Below are positions 31,008 to 39,447 of a DNA stretch of 46,723 bases, in pieces. Every line of letters begins with the position of its first letter. Within the stretch, counting starts at the first letter, position 1. This DNA comes from a virus, in IMG/VR virus record IMGVR_UViG_3300051212_001028, positions 1 through 46,723 of that record. One strand, 5' to 3'. The notes beneath the pieces were generated by a model. That model saw only the letters and a list, made by a program, of their open reading frames with translations. It made no database searches and was not told the DNA's origin. The position numbers and the translations under genes were made by a program.

Positions 31008-31269
31008 AAGTTACATTACTTGGTGGAACAACTATGTCATCTGGGGTAATTATACTATATTGATAATCGTGATATTCACAAGCCTTTATCATTATTTCAT
31101 CTTCTATTTCAATTACATGCATCTCCGGATATCCATCCTCCTCTAACATCATAGCATATCTAGATGCGTCATCTTCCTCCTGAAACAGATAAAGGATATG
31201 CTCTCCCTCATCATCCATTACAGAATATGCACCTTCAGTTTCTTTACCGTTGATTGTTAGAATAAACAT
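30994..31269 (-). CDS. DUF3110-like protein, 91 aa
   Basis: The segment ILYLFQEEDDASRYAMMLEE, then GYPEMHVIEIE, fits DUF3110, a small family known from cyanobacteria and their phages. The end YSIITPDDIVVPPSN also fits. Function unknown. The gene lies between gp47 and gp46, overlapping both by short stretches, and is thus produced with the recombination nuclease. Its presence supports a cyanobacterial host. Confidence 0.8.
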   Translation of the reverse strand: MFILTINGKETEGAYSVMDDEGEHILYLFQEEDDASRYAMMLEEDGYPEMHVIEIEDEIMIKACEYHDYQYSIITPDDIVVPPSNVTYDFI

Positions 31270-32303
31270 TAAACCATTTCACATGCTTCTTGATATACTT
31301 CTTGAAGTAGTTTTTGAACTACAGACTTATCAAGATTGACTTCTGCCTCCTGAATATATCTATTCAAGATTGAAAGTGTATCTTCTGACTCAAATGCTTC
31401 AAACTCAATTGATTCTTGAATCTCAAAGTTTTCAACAATCTTAAGTTCAGCAATATTAGAGGAATAAAGTTTATCAATAAACTTTTCAAACTTCTTAGTA
31501 TCTGTTTTTTTTCGAACAATCACCTTTACAATTTTATTTTCATACTCTCTGGTATCAAAGGTTTGATAGTCAATATCCTCATAATAGATGTTATGAAACA
31601 TTCTATAAGGATTGTCGATAGATTCGTGCTCTAGTGTTTCAGTATCAAAAATAGTAAATCCACGAGTATCACCTACATCTGTCCAATAAATTTCATAAGG
31701 ATTTCCCGTATAGAATACAGTTCCATTATCAGAACGAGTATGGTAATGTCCAGAAAACACTTTTTGGAATTTATCAAATATATTTGCATCTAAACCATGT
31801 TCCATGATTAAAGAACGATTTACACGGAAACCCTGTAGTTCTAAATGTCCCATGACAACTTTTGATTTAGTTTTTTGAATCATCTTTATTGATTCCTGTT
31901 CATTATCCATACAAATCCAAGGAAGAAGTAGGATATCAAGATTTCCTACTTTAATCTCCGTTGGAGATGAGTATGTTTTTACATTAGGATAATCCTTAAG
32001 AAGGAGTTGTGGTGAGTTAGTATTGTTCGTATTCTTGTAATAAGAATCATGATTACCAACAATCATATGAACATCATAATTTCTCAGAGGTTCAAATACA
32101 ACTCTTTTAGCCCACTCTAAGCTTTGATAGTCAATTGATTTACGACTATCAAAAGCATCTCCCATATGAATAACTGTTGTAATCCCGTACTGTTCCAGCG
32201 TCGGGAAGAACACATTCTTATAGAAGAGTTCAAAGTAGTCGTGAAATAATTTAGAACCTTTACGAGCACCATAATGGGTGTCATTAATCAAAGCAATACG
32301 CAT
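31269..32303 (-). CDS. gp47: Recombination nuclease subunit gp47 (Mre11/SbcD-like)
   Basis: Metal-dependent phosphoesterase partner of gp46. All family motifs are present: INDTHYGARKG (motif I, about 5-15), HMGDAFDSRK (II), VGNHDSYYK (III, about 101-109), VVMGHLELQG and the C-terminal SGHYHTRSDNG (about 188-198). Length 344 compares with 339 in T4. The start overlaps the gp55 stop by one base. Confidence 0.95.
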   Translation of the reverse strand: MRIALINDTHYGARKGSKLFHDYFELFYKNVFFPTLEQYGITTVIHMGDAFDSRKSIDYQSLEWAKRVVFEPLRNYDVHMIVGNHDSYYKNTNNTNSPQLLLKDYPNVKTYSSPTEIKVGNLDILLLPWICMDNEQESIKMIQKTKSKVVMGHLELQGFRVNRSLIMEHGLDANIFDKFQKVFSGHYHTRSDNGTVFYTGNPYEIYWTDVGDTRGFTIFDTETLEHESIDNPYRMFHNIYYEDIDYQTFDTREYENKIVKVIVRKKTDTKKFEKFIDKLYSSNIAELKIVENFEIQESIEFEAFESEDTLSILNRYIQEAEVNLDKSVVQKLLQEVYQEACEMV

Positions 32304-32797
32304 CAGTATCTAAGTTTAGCGTGAACATTATCTTTGATACTATTGTAATCGCTATAGTTGCTTCCGTCAATAGAGTTGTCCTCAAATACTTCAGAATATC
32401 CCGAACGTTCAAGAATTTTGTTTTTAATTTCTAACTGACGCTTCTCTCTTTGAATGCGACGAAGAAAAGCGTAGTGAATGATTTGGGTGAAGTAAGCAAA
32501 TGGATTTTGAGACTTCTCAGGATTGAAGTTATGAATATACTGAACACAATTTTCAATACCATCAGAAATCATATCTTCCTTGAACATATAATTCACGAAG
32601 TTTGGTTTGAATGAAAGGTGATTAGCAATCTTCAGGAAACACTCTCCGATGTAGCGAGGAATGGGAGGTTTTGGTTTTCCTTGAATCTCTGCGATTTCTT
32701 TATCTTCACGATACTTAATTAAAGCAGCGAGAAACTCTTTGTTGTTGACATAATGCTCTGACCTCTTTCTCTTGGTCATAACTGCTGTTGTTATCAT
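32303..32797 (-). CDS. gp55: Late sigma factor gp55
   Basis: Directs host RNA polymerase to the TATAAATA-type late promoters seen in this window. The segment HYVNNKEFLAALIKYRED corresponds to T4 gp55 YNYVNNKELLQAIIDWK, and DMISDGIENCVQYIHNFNPE with KSQNPFAYFTQIIHYAFLRR to the conserved region-2 core. Length 164 compares with 185 in T4. ATG at 32797 is used; ATG 32779 is an alternative. First gene of the gp55-47-DUF3110-46 operon. Confidence 0.92.
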   Translation of the reverse strand: MITTAVMTKRKRSEHYVNNKEFLAALIKYREDKEIAEIQGKPKPPIPRYIGECFLKIANHLSFKPNFVNYMFKEDMISDGIENCVQYIHNFNPEKSQNPFAYFTQIIHYAFLRRIQREKRQLEIKNKILERSGYSEVFEDNSIDGSNYSDYNSIKDNVHAKLRY

Positions 32798-32822
32798 AAG
32801 TTTTTATCATTAATATGTAGGT

Positions 32823-32852
32823 ATTATAACATATCAAATAATAAGTTGACAA
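32823..32852 (-). promoter_or_regulatory. Sigma70-like promoter with extended -10 for the gp55 operon
   Basis: Minus strand TTGTCA (32847-32852), 18 bases, TATAAT (32823-32828) preceded by TG one base away (TGTTATAAT). It lies 26 bases upstream of the gp55 ATG. The rest of the 106-base gap (32798-32903) shows no ORF. Confidence 0.68.
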
Positions 32853-32903
32853 GGTATCAAAAACCCTATACAATAACCTTTGTGGAGGTTGAAAAGTTAA
32901 ATA

Positions 32904-33296
32904 TTAGTTAATTCTATAAAGCTTTTCTAATATCTCTTTTGCATCATTAACATTTGATATATAACCCATTTTTTTAGTTATTCTATTTTCATTTTTATTC
33001 TGTTTTATATTTTTTCTTACATATGATTGATGCATCATAATCATTTCAACATCATATGATTCAGAAAGAGTTAAAACATCATCTATGTTAATTATAAACA
33101 TATCTTCTGTTGTTGTTTTTAACCAGGGTTCTACTTTATACCCAATGATTTCTTTTCTATTTTTAATTTCAGCAACAACAATTGGATTTGAAATAATTAA
33201 AATGGTTCTATCTTCTTCTTCTGATGCAGCAACCTTTGCAAATATTTCTTCACCTGTCTTTAATTTTATTGTTGCATAAAAGTCTTCTTCTATCAT
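32904..33296 (-). CDS. Sm/SH3-like small protein, paralogue 3, 130 aa
   Basis: Starts MIEEDFYATIKLKTGEEIFA, with the KTGEE turn of an Sm-like barrel. SNPIVVAEIKN, VEPWLKTTTEDMFIINIDD and VLTLSESYD correspond strand by strand to the two small proteins upstream of gp43. A basic C-terminal extension (about 90-130) is unique. It overlaps the end of uvsW by 4 bases and is the last gene before the gp55 promoter. Function unknown. Confidence 0.72.
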   Translation of the reverse strand: MIEEDFYATIKLKTGEEIFAKVAASEEEDRTILIISNPIVVAEIKNRKEIIGYKVEPWLKTTTEDMFIINIDDVLTLSESYDVEMIMMHQSYVRKNIKQNKNENRITKKMGYISNVNDAKEILEKLYRIN

Positions 33297-34756
33297 TTTT
33301 TTAATTTAACTGTGATTATTTCATAATTAAAATTTTCTTCATTATATATTTTAATTCTTTCTATTAAATGATTTAGTGTGTAATTTTTTCTAGAGTTATA
33401 AGTACAATCATCCGAGATATCATAAAGAACTGCTTTTTCTTTATTTTTTCCTTTTCTTAATACTCTTCCAATAGATTGTAAATTTCTAATTCTTGATTTA
33501 CTTGGAGATGCAAATATTACGTTATGTAGATTTTTAATATTAATTCCTGTTGAAAATGTTCCGTAAGATGCCACAATAATTGCATTATTTTCTTTTTCTG
33601 CAATTTCTCTAACCATCTCTCTTTCATCGGTGTCAATTCCACCATGAATGAAAAATACTTTACGTTCATTTCGCTTATTATTATTTATTTGATCGTAAAG
33701 TATCGCACCATGACTCTCTACTCTAGAATAAAGAACGAGAGTATTTCCATTTAAATCTAAAGAAAGATTTGTTATAAATTTATTTCTTTTTTCATGTCCT
33801 ATTAAATATTGAATTTCATCTTCATATTTTTCAAATTTTTGTGGGGAATGTTTTAGAACTAAACAACGAATGTTTAATTTAGAAACATAACCTTGCTCCA
33901 TCAACTCGGAGGTTCTTGTTACTTTGTATGATGGACCAAATAGTCCCTCCAAAACCCATTTGTGTGTCTGAGTTCCATCTAAGGTTCCAGTAAAACCAAA
34001 TCGATATTTAGCATGATGAAGTTTTGTCATTATTTCTATTAATGACTTACTTTTGAATAAATGAGCTTCATCTCCTATAATTACATTATAGTCTTCAAAA
34101 AATGAACGATCCAACCTATGTATAGATTGCCAAGTTGTAATTGTAACAGGATGTTCATTCGTTTTTTCTTTACCAGAATATATACGATGGCAATATGAAT
34201 CTGCATCCCAACCATAATCTAAGAAATCCTTGTACATCTGTTCTACAAGAGATGTCGTTGGAACAACTAAGAGAATTTTTTGCTCTTTCTCTACATAATA
34301 TCTTACTAGAGAATAAATCATCAATGATTTGCCACTGGCAGTTGGACTTATCAATAATTTTCTATTATGCCTTAAAGCATCGTATACTCCCTCAATTTGA
34401 TATTGGCGTGGAGAATGAGAGCATATAGATGCCATATAATCCTTCACTCCTTCCAGAGAAATATTTTCATTTACCTCAAAAGGTTGTCCGTAAAACTTAT
34501 TCTCTTCAAATTTATATGTATAATTATGAAGAGAAAGTTTATCGATTACCTTATCCAGTAATCCTACATAAATTTCCCCAGTATGAGTGCTTAAAAGTCT
34601 GATTTTTCCATCCCAATGTCTGCTTCTATATTGGGACATAAATTTTGCAGACTCAACTTCAAATGTGAAATAAGGTTGAAGTTCATATAAAATATGCGGT
34701 TCACACGTTAGTTTGATATAAACTTCATTCTTTTTTTCAATAATTACATCGCTCAT
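33293..34756 (-). CDS. uvsW: Recombination helicase UvsW (superfamily 2)
   Basis: DNA/RNA helicase that unwinds R-loops and branched recombination intermediates and drives the switch to recombination-dependent replication in T4. An N-terminal domain (about 1-110) precedes the helicase core: Walker A LISPTASGKSLMIYSL (about 134-149), DEAH box VIIGDEAHLFK (about 228-238), RFGFTGTLDG (motif III), and ASPSKSRIRNLQSIGRVLRK (motifs V-VI). Length 487 compares with 503 in T4. A weak 6-base stem, CATAGA/TCTATG, covers the start codon. Confidence 0.94.
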   Translation of the reverse strand: MSDVIIEKKNEVYIKLTCEPHILYELQPYFTFEVESAKFMSQYRSRHWDGKIRLLSTHTGEIYVGLLDKVIDKLSLHNYTYKFEENKFYGQPFEVNENISLEGVKDYMASICSHSPRQYQIEGVYDALRHNRKLLISPTASGKSLMIYSLVRYYVEKEQKILLVVPTTSLVEQMYKDFLDYGWDADSYCHRIYSGKEKTNEHPVTITTWQSIHRLDRSFFEDYNVIIGDEAHLFKSKSLIEIMTKLHHAKYRFGFTGTLDGTQTHKWVLEGLFGPSYKVTRTSELMEQGYVSKLNIRCLVLKHSPQKFEKYEDEIQYLIGHEKRNKFITNLSLDLNGNTLVLYSRVESHGAILYDQINNNKRNERKVFFIHGGIDTDEREMVREIAEKENNAIIVASYGTFSTGINIKNLHNVIFASPSKSRIRNLQSIGRVLRKGKNKEKAVLYDISDDCTYNSRKNYTLNHLIERIKIYNEENFNYEIITVKLKK

Positions 34757-34776
34757 AGAATCATTACATCTATGAA

Positions 34777-34784
34777 TATTTATT
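34777..34784 (-). promoter_or_regulatory. Late promoter-like AATAAATA upstream of uvsW
   Basis: Minus-strand late box overlapping the uvsY stop, 20 bases upstream of the uvsW ATG. In T4 uvsW is a late gene. Confidence 0.55.
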
Positions 34785-35220
34785 ACCCAAGTCCAGATTG
34801 AAACCTCATAAATTCTATAGCATTTTTTATTTGATATGTTCTATTTTGAATCATCTTTAAAATACTTTCAATGTAAGTAAGCATAGTGTCATAATAATCG
34901 ATCTTTAGACATACTGTAGAAAGTTTTTCGTCGGCGTCCAAATATTTTTGCATCGTATCTTTATCTCTAATTTTTTTGGGAAATGGATTTTCCATATAAA
35001 CATCCGGATCTGCTTTTCCCGAATAGTATTCATATCTCTCATGCCTAATATTTCTCTTTTGCTGTTCTGCTTTTTTTCTCAATAAAAAAATAGTATTGTA
35101 GAGATCAAAATATTTTGCATGAAGAACTGGAATATTTAAGGATTCTGTGTGGAGGTTATCTGTGTCTATTTTAGAATCCTTTTCCCACATTTCTTGAATC
35201 TTATCAAGATCAATACTCAT
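34783..35220 (-). CDS. uvsY: Recombination mediator UvsY
   Basis: Loads UvsX on single-stranded DNA covered by gp32. The 145-residue, all-helical product matches T4 UvsY (137 aa) in layout: IQEMWEKDSKIDTDNLHTES at the start, RHERYEYYSGKADPDVY (T4 KARLDYYSGRGDGD) in the middle, and RTYQIKNAIEFMRFQSG at the end (T4 RGFAIKHIQDMRAFEAG). Overlaps the tail-tube-like gene by 4 bases and precedes uvsW. The signature is clear although overall identity is low. Confidence 0.88.
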   Translation of the reverse strand: MSIDLDKIQEMWEKDSKIDTDNLHTESLNIPVLHAKYFDLYNTIFLLRKKAEQQKRNIRHERYEYYSGKADPDVYMENPFPKKIRDKDTMQKYLDADEKLSTVCLKIDYYDTMLTYIESILKMIQNRTYQIKNAIEFMRFQSGLG

Positions 35221-35780
35221 AGACGATTTCCACCTATATCAGTTATTTCATATACAGTATACTTGAATGACACATCCGCTGTAAAGTATTCTATGTCAGT
35301 GTTAGTTGCATCAAATTGTAGGGAAGTTAAGTTATATGGCCAAAGATCGTAAAATTTTATTTTAAAACTAGGATTCATTGCACTTGTTAATACTGTGAGA
35401 GTTCCATCAGAGTAAATATTCATACCCTTTTCAGTTCCGGGACTTGATTTATTTCCCTCTTTTTGGAGGTTGTATATATCATTTAAACTATTTGGATATC
35501 CAAGTCCAGTAATCCAATTATGTATCTGCATATAATTTTCAAGATTTTCATCTACTATAAATCTCAAATTAAAATCTTCAAATACTATTTTATCCCCAGG
35601 AGTATCTAAATCTTTTAGATATGTTGGTTGAATTGCAGAACCTAATGTTATTCCTGGTATATTTGAAGAATTGCTAAAAAAAGAAACTTTTGGTGCTCTA
35701 TTTAAAATAAATTCAAACCCAACTGGAGATAAAAAGTTTCTATTTTGTATCTGCTTTTTGTATATATTTGATACTGACAT
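35217..35780 (-). CDS. Tail tube-like protein (gp19/gp54 fold; possibly called gp3), 187 aa
   Basis: The pattern FEFILNRAPKVSFF, SNIPGITLGSAIQPT, PGDKIVFEDFNLRFIVDE and YMQIHNWI follows the layout of the T4-type tail-tube family, as does gp19 elsewhere in this window. It could be a tube initiator, terminator or tail-completion protein; related cyanophages place a gene annotated gp3 at this spot after gp23. Assignment to gp3, gp54 or another tube protein is not settled. Expressed from its own late box just after the gp23 terminator. Confidence 0.72.
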   Translation of the reverse strand: MSVSNIYKKQIQNRNFLSPVGFEFILNRAPKVSFFSNSSNIPGITLGSAIQPTYLKDLDTPGDKIVFEDFNLRFIVDENLENYMQIHNWITGLGYPNSLNDIYNLQKEGNKSSPGTEKGMNIYSDGTLTVLTSAMNPSFKIKFYDLWPYNLTSLQFDATNTDIEYFTADVSFKYTVYEITDIGGNRL

Positions 35781-35789
35781 TTTTTTAAA

Positions 35790-35797
35790 TATTTATC
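35790..35797 (-). promoter_or_regulatory. Late promoter GATAAATA
   Basis: Minus-strand late box 10 bases upstream of the tail-tube-like ATG and three bases past the gp23 terminator T-run. Confidence 0.65.
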
Positions 35798-35800
35798 AAT

Positions 35801-35826
35801 AAAAAAGGGGATTCTTTCGAATCCCC
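35801..35826 (-). terminator. Rho-independent terminator after gp23
   Basis: Minus strand GGGGATTC-GAAA-GAATCCCC followed by TTTTTT: 8 perfect pairs, 4-base loop. Confidence 0.95.
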
Positions 35827-35851
35827 ACTTTAAAGTTTTAAGTAACTTAAA

Positions 35852-37219
35852 TCACATTAGGTTGCTAACCTTTACTCTTCTGTAGTAACGGTTTGCATTT
35901 GCAGTGAGTCCTGTATCAGAAACTGCACCGCTTGCTGCGCCACTATTTGCGAATGGGTTAGTAACAACTCCATAACGAGTCTTGAAGCCGATCTTAGGCT
36001 GGAAGTTGTTCTCACCAACGGCACGAACCATTTGGAGAGGAACATATGGGCAATAGAAGAGTCCAGCATCATAAGGTGAAGAACCCTTATAACCGACAAC
36101 ATAGTATTGATCAGCAGAAACGTTTGCTGAATAAGGATCGATATATACACGATACTTACCTTGGAGAACACCAGCAAAGGTGTTACCGGTGTCATCAACG
36201 TTGAGGTTAGCATTAAGAGCAGGGGTGTAATCAAGAACACCAGCCATAGTTAGTGCTGAAGCAACGTCAGCAGAACAAAGGATGATGTTGCCCTTTCCTC
36301 TACGAGTTCTTTGTGCGATTGCGTTAGCATCACGCTCGATTTGGAATAGAAGACCCTTGAACTTCTCAACAGACCAACGACCGTTTGAGTCAACGTCGAG
36401 ATCGAATACACCAGCGTTAGCAACGTTTGCTTGAGCACCAGCTTCAGCAACCTTATAAATGGTTCTGATAATCTCTCTGTTAATCTCAGTTAGAATCTCA
36501 GTGCTGAGGATGTTAGCAAGCTCAGCTTCTGCATTCAGACCGTGAATTGCCTTGAGATCCTGAGCGAGTTCTAATGAATACTCGGCCTTTAGAGCACGTG
36601 ATCTTGCGGTAACGGTAACTTTCTCGATTGAGAAAGCCATTTCGTTGAAAGCAACTCCGTTATCATCGCCAAGTGCTTCAGCAGCTCCAGTTTGCATACC
36701 TGCACCAGTGGTATAAGTTCCACTAGCGTTAAGTACAGCAGGATTACTTCCGGTTGGGTTTGTTGTACCAATACCAGTTGCTGTTAGAGATCCTCTTGCA
36801 CCGGAGAATTCGGTCTTTGCTTCATCATATAGTGCCTCATCTCCACTCTGTGAAGAGTAGCGAGAACGCATTGCGAAAATAAGTCCAGTAGGACCATTCA
36901 TTGGTTGAACGCCAGCAAGGTCATAAGCGACCAAGTTAGGCATTGAACGGCGGATGAGTGAAATAAGAACTGGATCAAAACCTGCAACGGTTTGTCCACC
37001 AGCTCCGGTGTATCCACCATTTCCGACTGCATTAGCTGGAGCTTCCATTAGATTGGAAATTCCACCTGCACTAAATGCAGCTTCTTCTCTTAAGAATTTT
37101 TCTTGGTTTTCTAGCAGGACGGCGGTTACTGCTCTTCTGTGCGAATCTTTGATTGGATCAAGACCCTCATAGTTGAGGAGAGGTGCCCACTTGTCCTGCA
37201 ATCTTTCTGATTGAAACAT
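35852..37219 (-). CDS. gp23: Major capsid protein gp23
   Basis: Forms the hexameric shell of the head. The 455-residue precursor should be cut by protease gp21 after Glu59 (SNLME then AP), similar to cleavage after Glu65 in T4 gp23. Hallmark segments are PVLISLIRRSMPNLVAYDLA (about 83-102), GVQPMNGPTGLIFAMRSRY, EMAFSIEKVTVTARSRALKA and RRGKGNIILCSADVASAL. It has the typical HK97-fold length for cyanophage gp23. Between gp22 and a strong terminator, giving an independent late transcript end. Codon choice is more G/C-rich than in its neighbours, as expected for very high expression. Confidence 0.97.
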   Translation of the reverse strand: MFQSERLQDKWAPLLNYEGLDPIKDSHRRAVTAVLLENQEKFLREEAAFSAGGISNLMEAPANAVGNGGYTGAGGQTVAGFDPVLISLIRRSMPNLVAYDLAGVQPMNGPTGLIFAMRSRYSSQSGDEALYDEAKTEFSGARGSLTATGIGTTNPTGSNPAVLNASGTYTTGAGMQTGAAEALGDDNGVAFNEMAFSIEKVTVTARSRALKAEYSLELAQDLKAIHGLNAEAELANILSTEILTEINREIIRTIYKVAEAGAQANVANAGVFDLDVDSNGRWSVEKFKGLLFQIERDANAIAQRTRRGKGNIILCSADVASALTMAGVLDYTPALNANLNVDDTGNTFAGVLQGKYRVYIDPYSANVSADQYYVVGYKGSSPYDAGLFYCPYVPLQMVRAVGENNFQPKIGFKTRYGVVTNPFANSGAASGAVSDTGLTANANRYYRRVKVSNLM

Positions 37220-37274
37220 TGCTTTTACCTTTTACTAATGTGTTTTTTTGTTGTTTGAATTATATTAAATTCAA

Positions 37275-38432
37275 TTATTTACTAAATCCAGAGAGAGTTC
37301 TCAGATAAGCAGCCATTGAATCGGAGACTTGCTCTGATGCAATTTCTAAACCTTCTGAAAGTGTTTCTGATTTAGCGGAAGGAGATACTACTCTTGAAGG
37401 GAAATATGATTCCTTCAAAGTCTCCAGTTTTTCACGATATTCTTCTTCACTTTCAAACTCAACACTTTCGGCAAGTGAAGCGAGTTTCTCTTTCTGAGTG
37501 GCAGCAAGCCCCTCAGAAATCTCATCGAAGATTCCGTCAGCAACCGACTCTGCGAGACGCTTGTTTAGGGAAACATTTTTCTCGATTTGCTCGTTGAGTT
37601 TTGTCTCCATTTCATCAAGTTTTTCTACCATGCTCTCAAGCACATCATATTTATCTTCAGGGATTGATACATAATGTTCTTCAAAAAGATTCTTCATTCC
37701 TTGGAGGAATGACTCGGTGATTTGCTCTTTGATGCCGGTTTCAATTGAAAGAGTGTTTTCTTCAAACCACTCTTCCGATACATACTCTAGATAAGCATCA
37801 ACACGCTCTGAAAGAGATTCTTTAATTAAATCAACCTCTTCCATTAAACGCTGCTCATAATAATTTTCCAAATCTTCTTTAATTGCACTAACTCTAGAAA
37901 CAATTGCTGCCTCTAGAATTACTTTTGCCTTTTCTTGGAATTCTTCAGAAAGTTCTTCACCTTCTAGAAGTGCATTGACATCTTCTTCAATATTAAACTC
38001 TTCTTCTACAACCTCTTCGGTTTCTTCATCTGCATCTTCTTCAGACTCTTCTACTTCATCAACTTCTTCAGAATCTACTGCTTCAATCTCTTCAGTTTCT
38101 TCTGCTTCTTCTTCTTCCGAAATCATATCTTCAGTATCGAGTTCTTCTTCCTCTTTCATACCTTTCGCTGCTTCAGCAGGCTTAGCACCCTTATTTACAA
38201 CATCCTTAACTTGCTTAAGGGTTGCACCAGGAGTTTTTAATTTTGCAGAATCATCATCTGATTTGTAATTCTCTGGTGTTGGTCCACCAAGATCTTCCCA
38301 TCCTGCACTCTGTCCAGGAGGAATATTTCCTGTTAATTGTGGCATTCCTTCTGCAGGCTTTGCATTTGCGTTTACTGCAGTTTTGGATTGCTTAGTGCCT
38401 ACTTCCATTTCTTGTAAATCTCCACGAGACAT
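37275..38432 (-). CDS. gp22: Prohead core scaffolding protein gp22
   Basis: The main scaffold that shapes the prohead and is later degraded by gp21. Extremely rich in Glu with helical coiled-coil character (385 aa; about 110-160 is nearly all Glu, Asp, Ser and Val). C-terminal helices such as KRLAESVADGIFDEISEGLA and ESYFPSRVV match known cyanophage gp22 ends. Its length exceeds T4 gp22 (269) because of an acidic N-terminal part. Late promoter TATAAATA at 38470-38477; ribosome site ACGGAGAG. Order gp21-22-23 is as in T4. Confidence 0.9.
   Translation of the reverse strand: MSRGDLQEMEVGTKQSKTAVNANAKPAEGMPQLTGNIPPGQSAGWEDLGGPTPENYKSDDDSAKLKTPGATLKQVKDVVNKGAKPAEAAKGMKEEEELDTEDMISEEEEAEETEEIEAVDSEEVDEVEESEEDADEETEEVVEEEFNIEEDVNALLEGEELSEEFQEKAKVILEAAIVSRVSAIKEDLENYYEQRLMEEVDLIKESLSERVDAYLEYVSEEWFEENTLSIETGIKEQITESFLQGMKNLFEEHYVSIPEDKYDVLESMVEKLDEMETKLNEQIEKNVSLNKRLAESVADGIFDEISEGLAATQKEKLASLAESVEFESEEEYREKLETLKESYFPSRVVSPSAKSETLSEGLEIASEQVSDSMAAYLRTLSGFSK
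37276..37283 (-). promoter_or_regulatory. Possible late promoter AGTAAATA for gp23
   Basis: Imperfect late box (G for A at one position) overlapping the gp22 stop, 57 bases upstream of the gp23 ATG. Confidence 0.4.
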
Positions 38433-38469
38433 TTGAACTCTCCGTTTACCTTTAGTTATAAACTATATT

Positions 38470-38477
38470 TATTTATA
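38470..38477 (-). promoter_or_regulatory. Late promoter TATAAATA for gp22
   Basis: Perfect T4 late box on the minus strand, 38 bases upstream of the gp22 start. Confidence 0.75.
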
Positions 38478-38487
38478 CTTAAATAAA

Positions 38488-39138
38488 TTACAGTGAATTT
38501 AAAAATTCATTAAATAGACTTAACTTATAATCTTCAAGAATTTTTTGATCAACTAAACTATTTATTTTATTTTTAGTGTCTTGTGCTACTCTTTCTCTTA
38601 AAACACTGCCATCCCAAACCCATTCTTTTCCTTCCATGATTCCTTGGACAAATGCATCTGGTGCTGATGGATCTGCAACTATATCTGCAGCAGTAGCTAG
38701 CATAAAATCTTCACCAACTTCTTGATACCCATCTCTATTAGGACGAAGTGAACCAATACCTCTAGAAGAAACTCCTAAACAAACTCCTTCTTTCAAAAGA
38801 GACTCTGCAATTTTTCCCATTGGAGTGGATAGTATTTGTGCCTTCCCTATAAAATTATTTCCATCCTGCTTAAGTTCAACAATTTTATGGGAAACCCTAT
38901 CCAAATTAACAGTAGGTCCATCAGGATGTCCTAGTTCACCGAGGGCACGTCCTTTATTAACATACTGTTCTGTGTAACGCTTTACCTCCCTTTCCATAAT
39001 GGACATGGGATACATTCTTCCATTACGGTTTACACATTCTGCCTGTAAAAAAGGTCCTTGAATGTAAAGAGTTTTTTTACCCTTTACACTTTCTGTTATC
39101 ACTTGTATTGATTCAATTTCTTCTGTTATTAGTTTCAT
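38488..39138 (-). CDS. gp21: Prohead protease gp21
   Basis: Serine protease (S77 family) that cleaves head proteins after (L/I)-x-E during maturation. The catalytic His lies in ALGELGHPDGPTVNLDRVSH (about residues 62-81) and the Ser in GVCLGVSSRGIGSL (about 117-130). Length 216 compares with 212 in T4. Late promoter at 39161-39168. Its specificity can be tested against the L/I-x-E sites noted in gp23 and in three accessory proteins. Confidence 0.94.
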   Translation of the reverse strand: MKLITEEIESIQVITESVKGKKTLYIQGPFLQAECVNRNGRMYPMSIMEREVKRYTEQYVNKGRALGELGHPDGPTVNLDRVSHKIVELKQDGNNFIGKAQILSTPMGKIAESLLKEGVCLGVSSRGIGSLRPNRDGYQEVGEDFMLATAADIVADPSAPDAFVQGIMEGKEWVWDGSVLRERVAQDTKNKINSLVDQKILEDYKLSLFNEFLNSL

Positions 39139-39160
39139 TTTAGTTTTAATCTTTATAAAC

Positions 39161-39168
39161 TATTTATT
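39161..39168 (-). promoter_or_regulatory. Late promoter AATAAATA for gp21
   Basis: Minus-strand late box 23 bases upstream of the gp21 ATG. Confidence 0.65.
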
Positions 39169-39177
39169 ATTTACTTA

Positions 39178-39447
39178 CTATAAAGATATTGGATCATTAT
39201 TCTCATCATGTCTTTGATATGTACCAACCCCAATGGGAGAATTGTTTATATCATGTCTTTGATAAGATGCTGGTGTTCTAGTTCCTATTCCAGCAGGACT
39301 ATTATATTCATATGCGATATAATCTACATTAAAATCTTCATAAGTTATACTTGACCACCCTTCAGTAGAATCAAATACTGTTACGCTAGTAAATCCTGGT
39401 TGTGGAGAAACAGGATCATTATTAATGTCGTGTCGAATATACGGCAT
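39178..39447 (-). CDS. RHD(I/E)NN-repeat protein, 89 aa
   Basis: Three copies of the motif Y-x-RHD-(I/E)-NN-(D/S)-P occur at residues 3-12, 62-71 and 77-86. Between copies 1 and 2 is a beta-like segment (FTSVTVFDSTEGWSSITYED). The ATG shares its A with the gp67 TAA stop, so the gene is read with the prohead core gene. I do not know this family. Asp/His/Asn repeats could bind metal or stack as short beta turns. In T4 gene 68 (a core protein) lies here; no likeness to it is visible. Confidence 0.7.
   Translation of the reverse strand: MPYIRHDINNDPVSPQPGFTSVTVFDSTEGWSSITYEDFNVDYIAYEYNSPAGIGTRTPASYQRHDINNSPIGVGTYQRHDENNDPISL

Noticed and set aside
37975-38268. 97-codon plus-strand ORF rich in Ser
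   Set aside because: Antisense of the Glu-rich gp22 scaffold; Ser runs are simply the complement of GAA/GAG codons.
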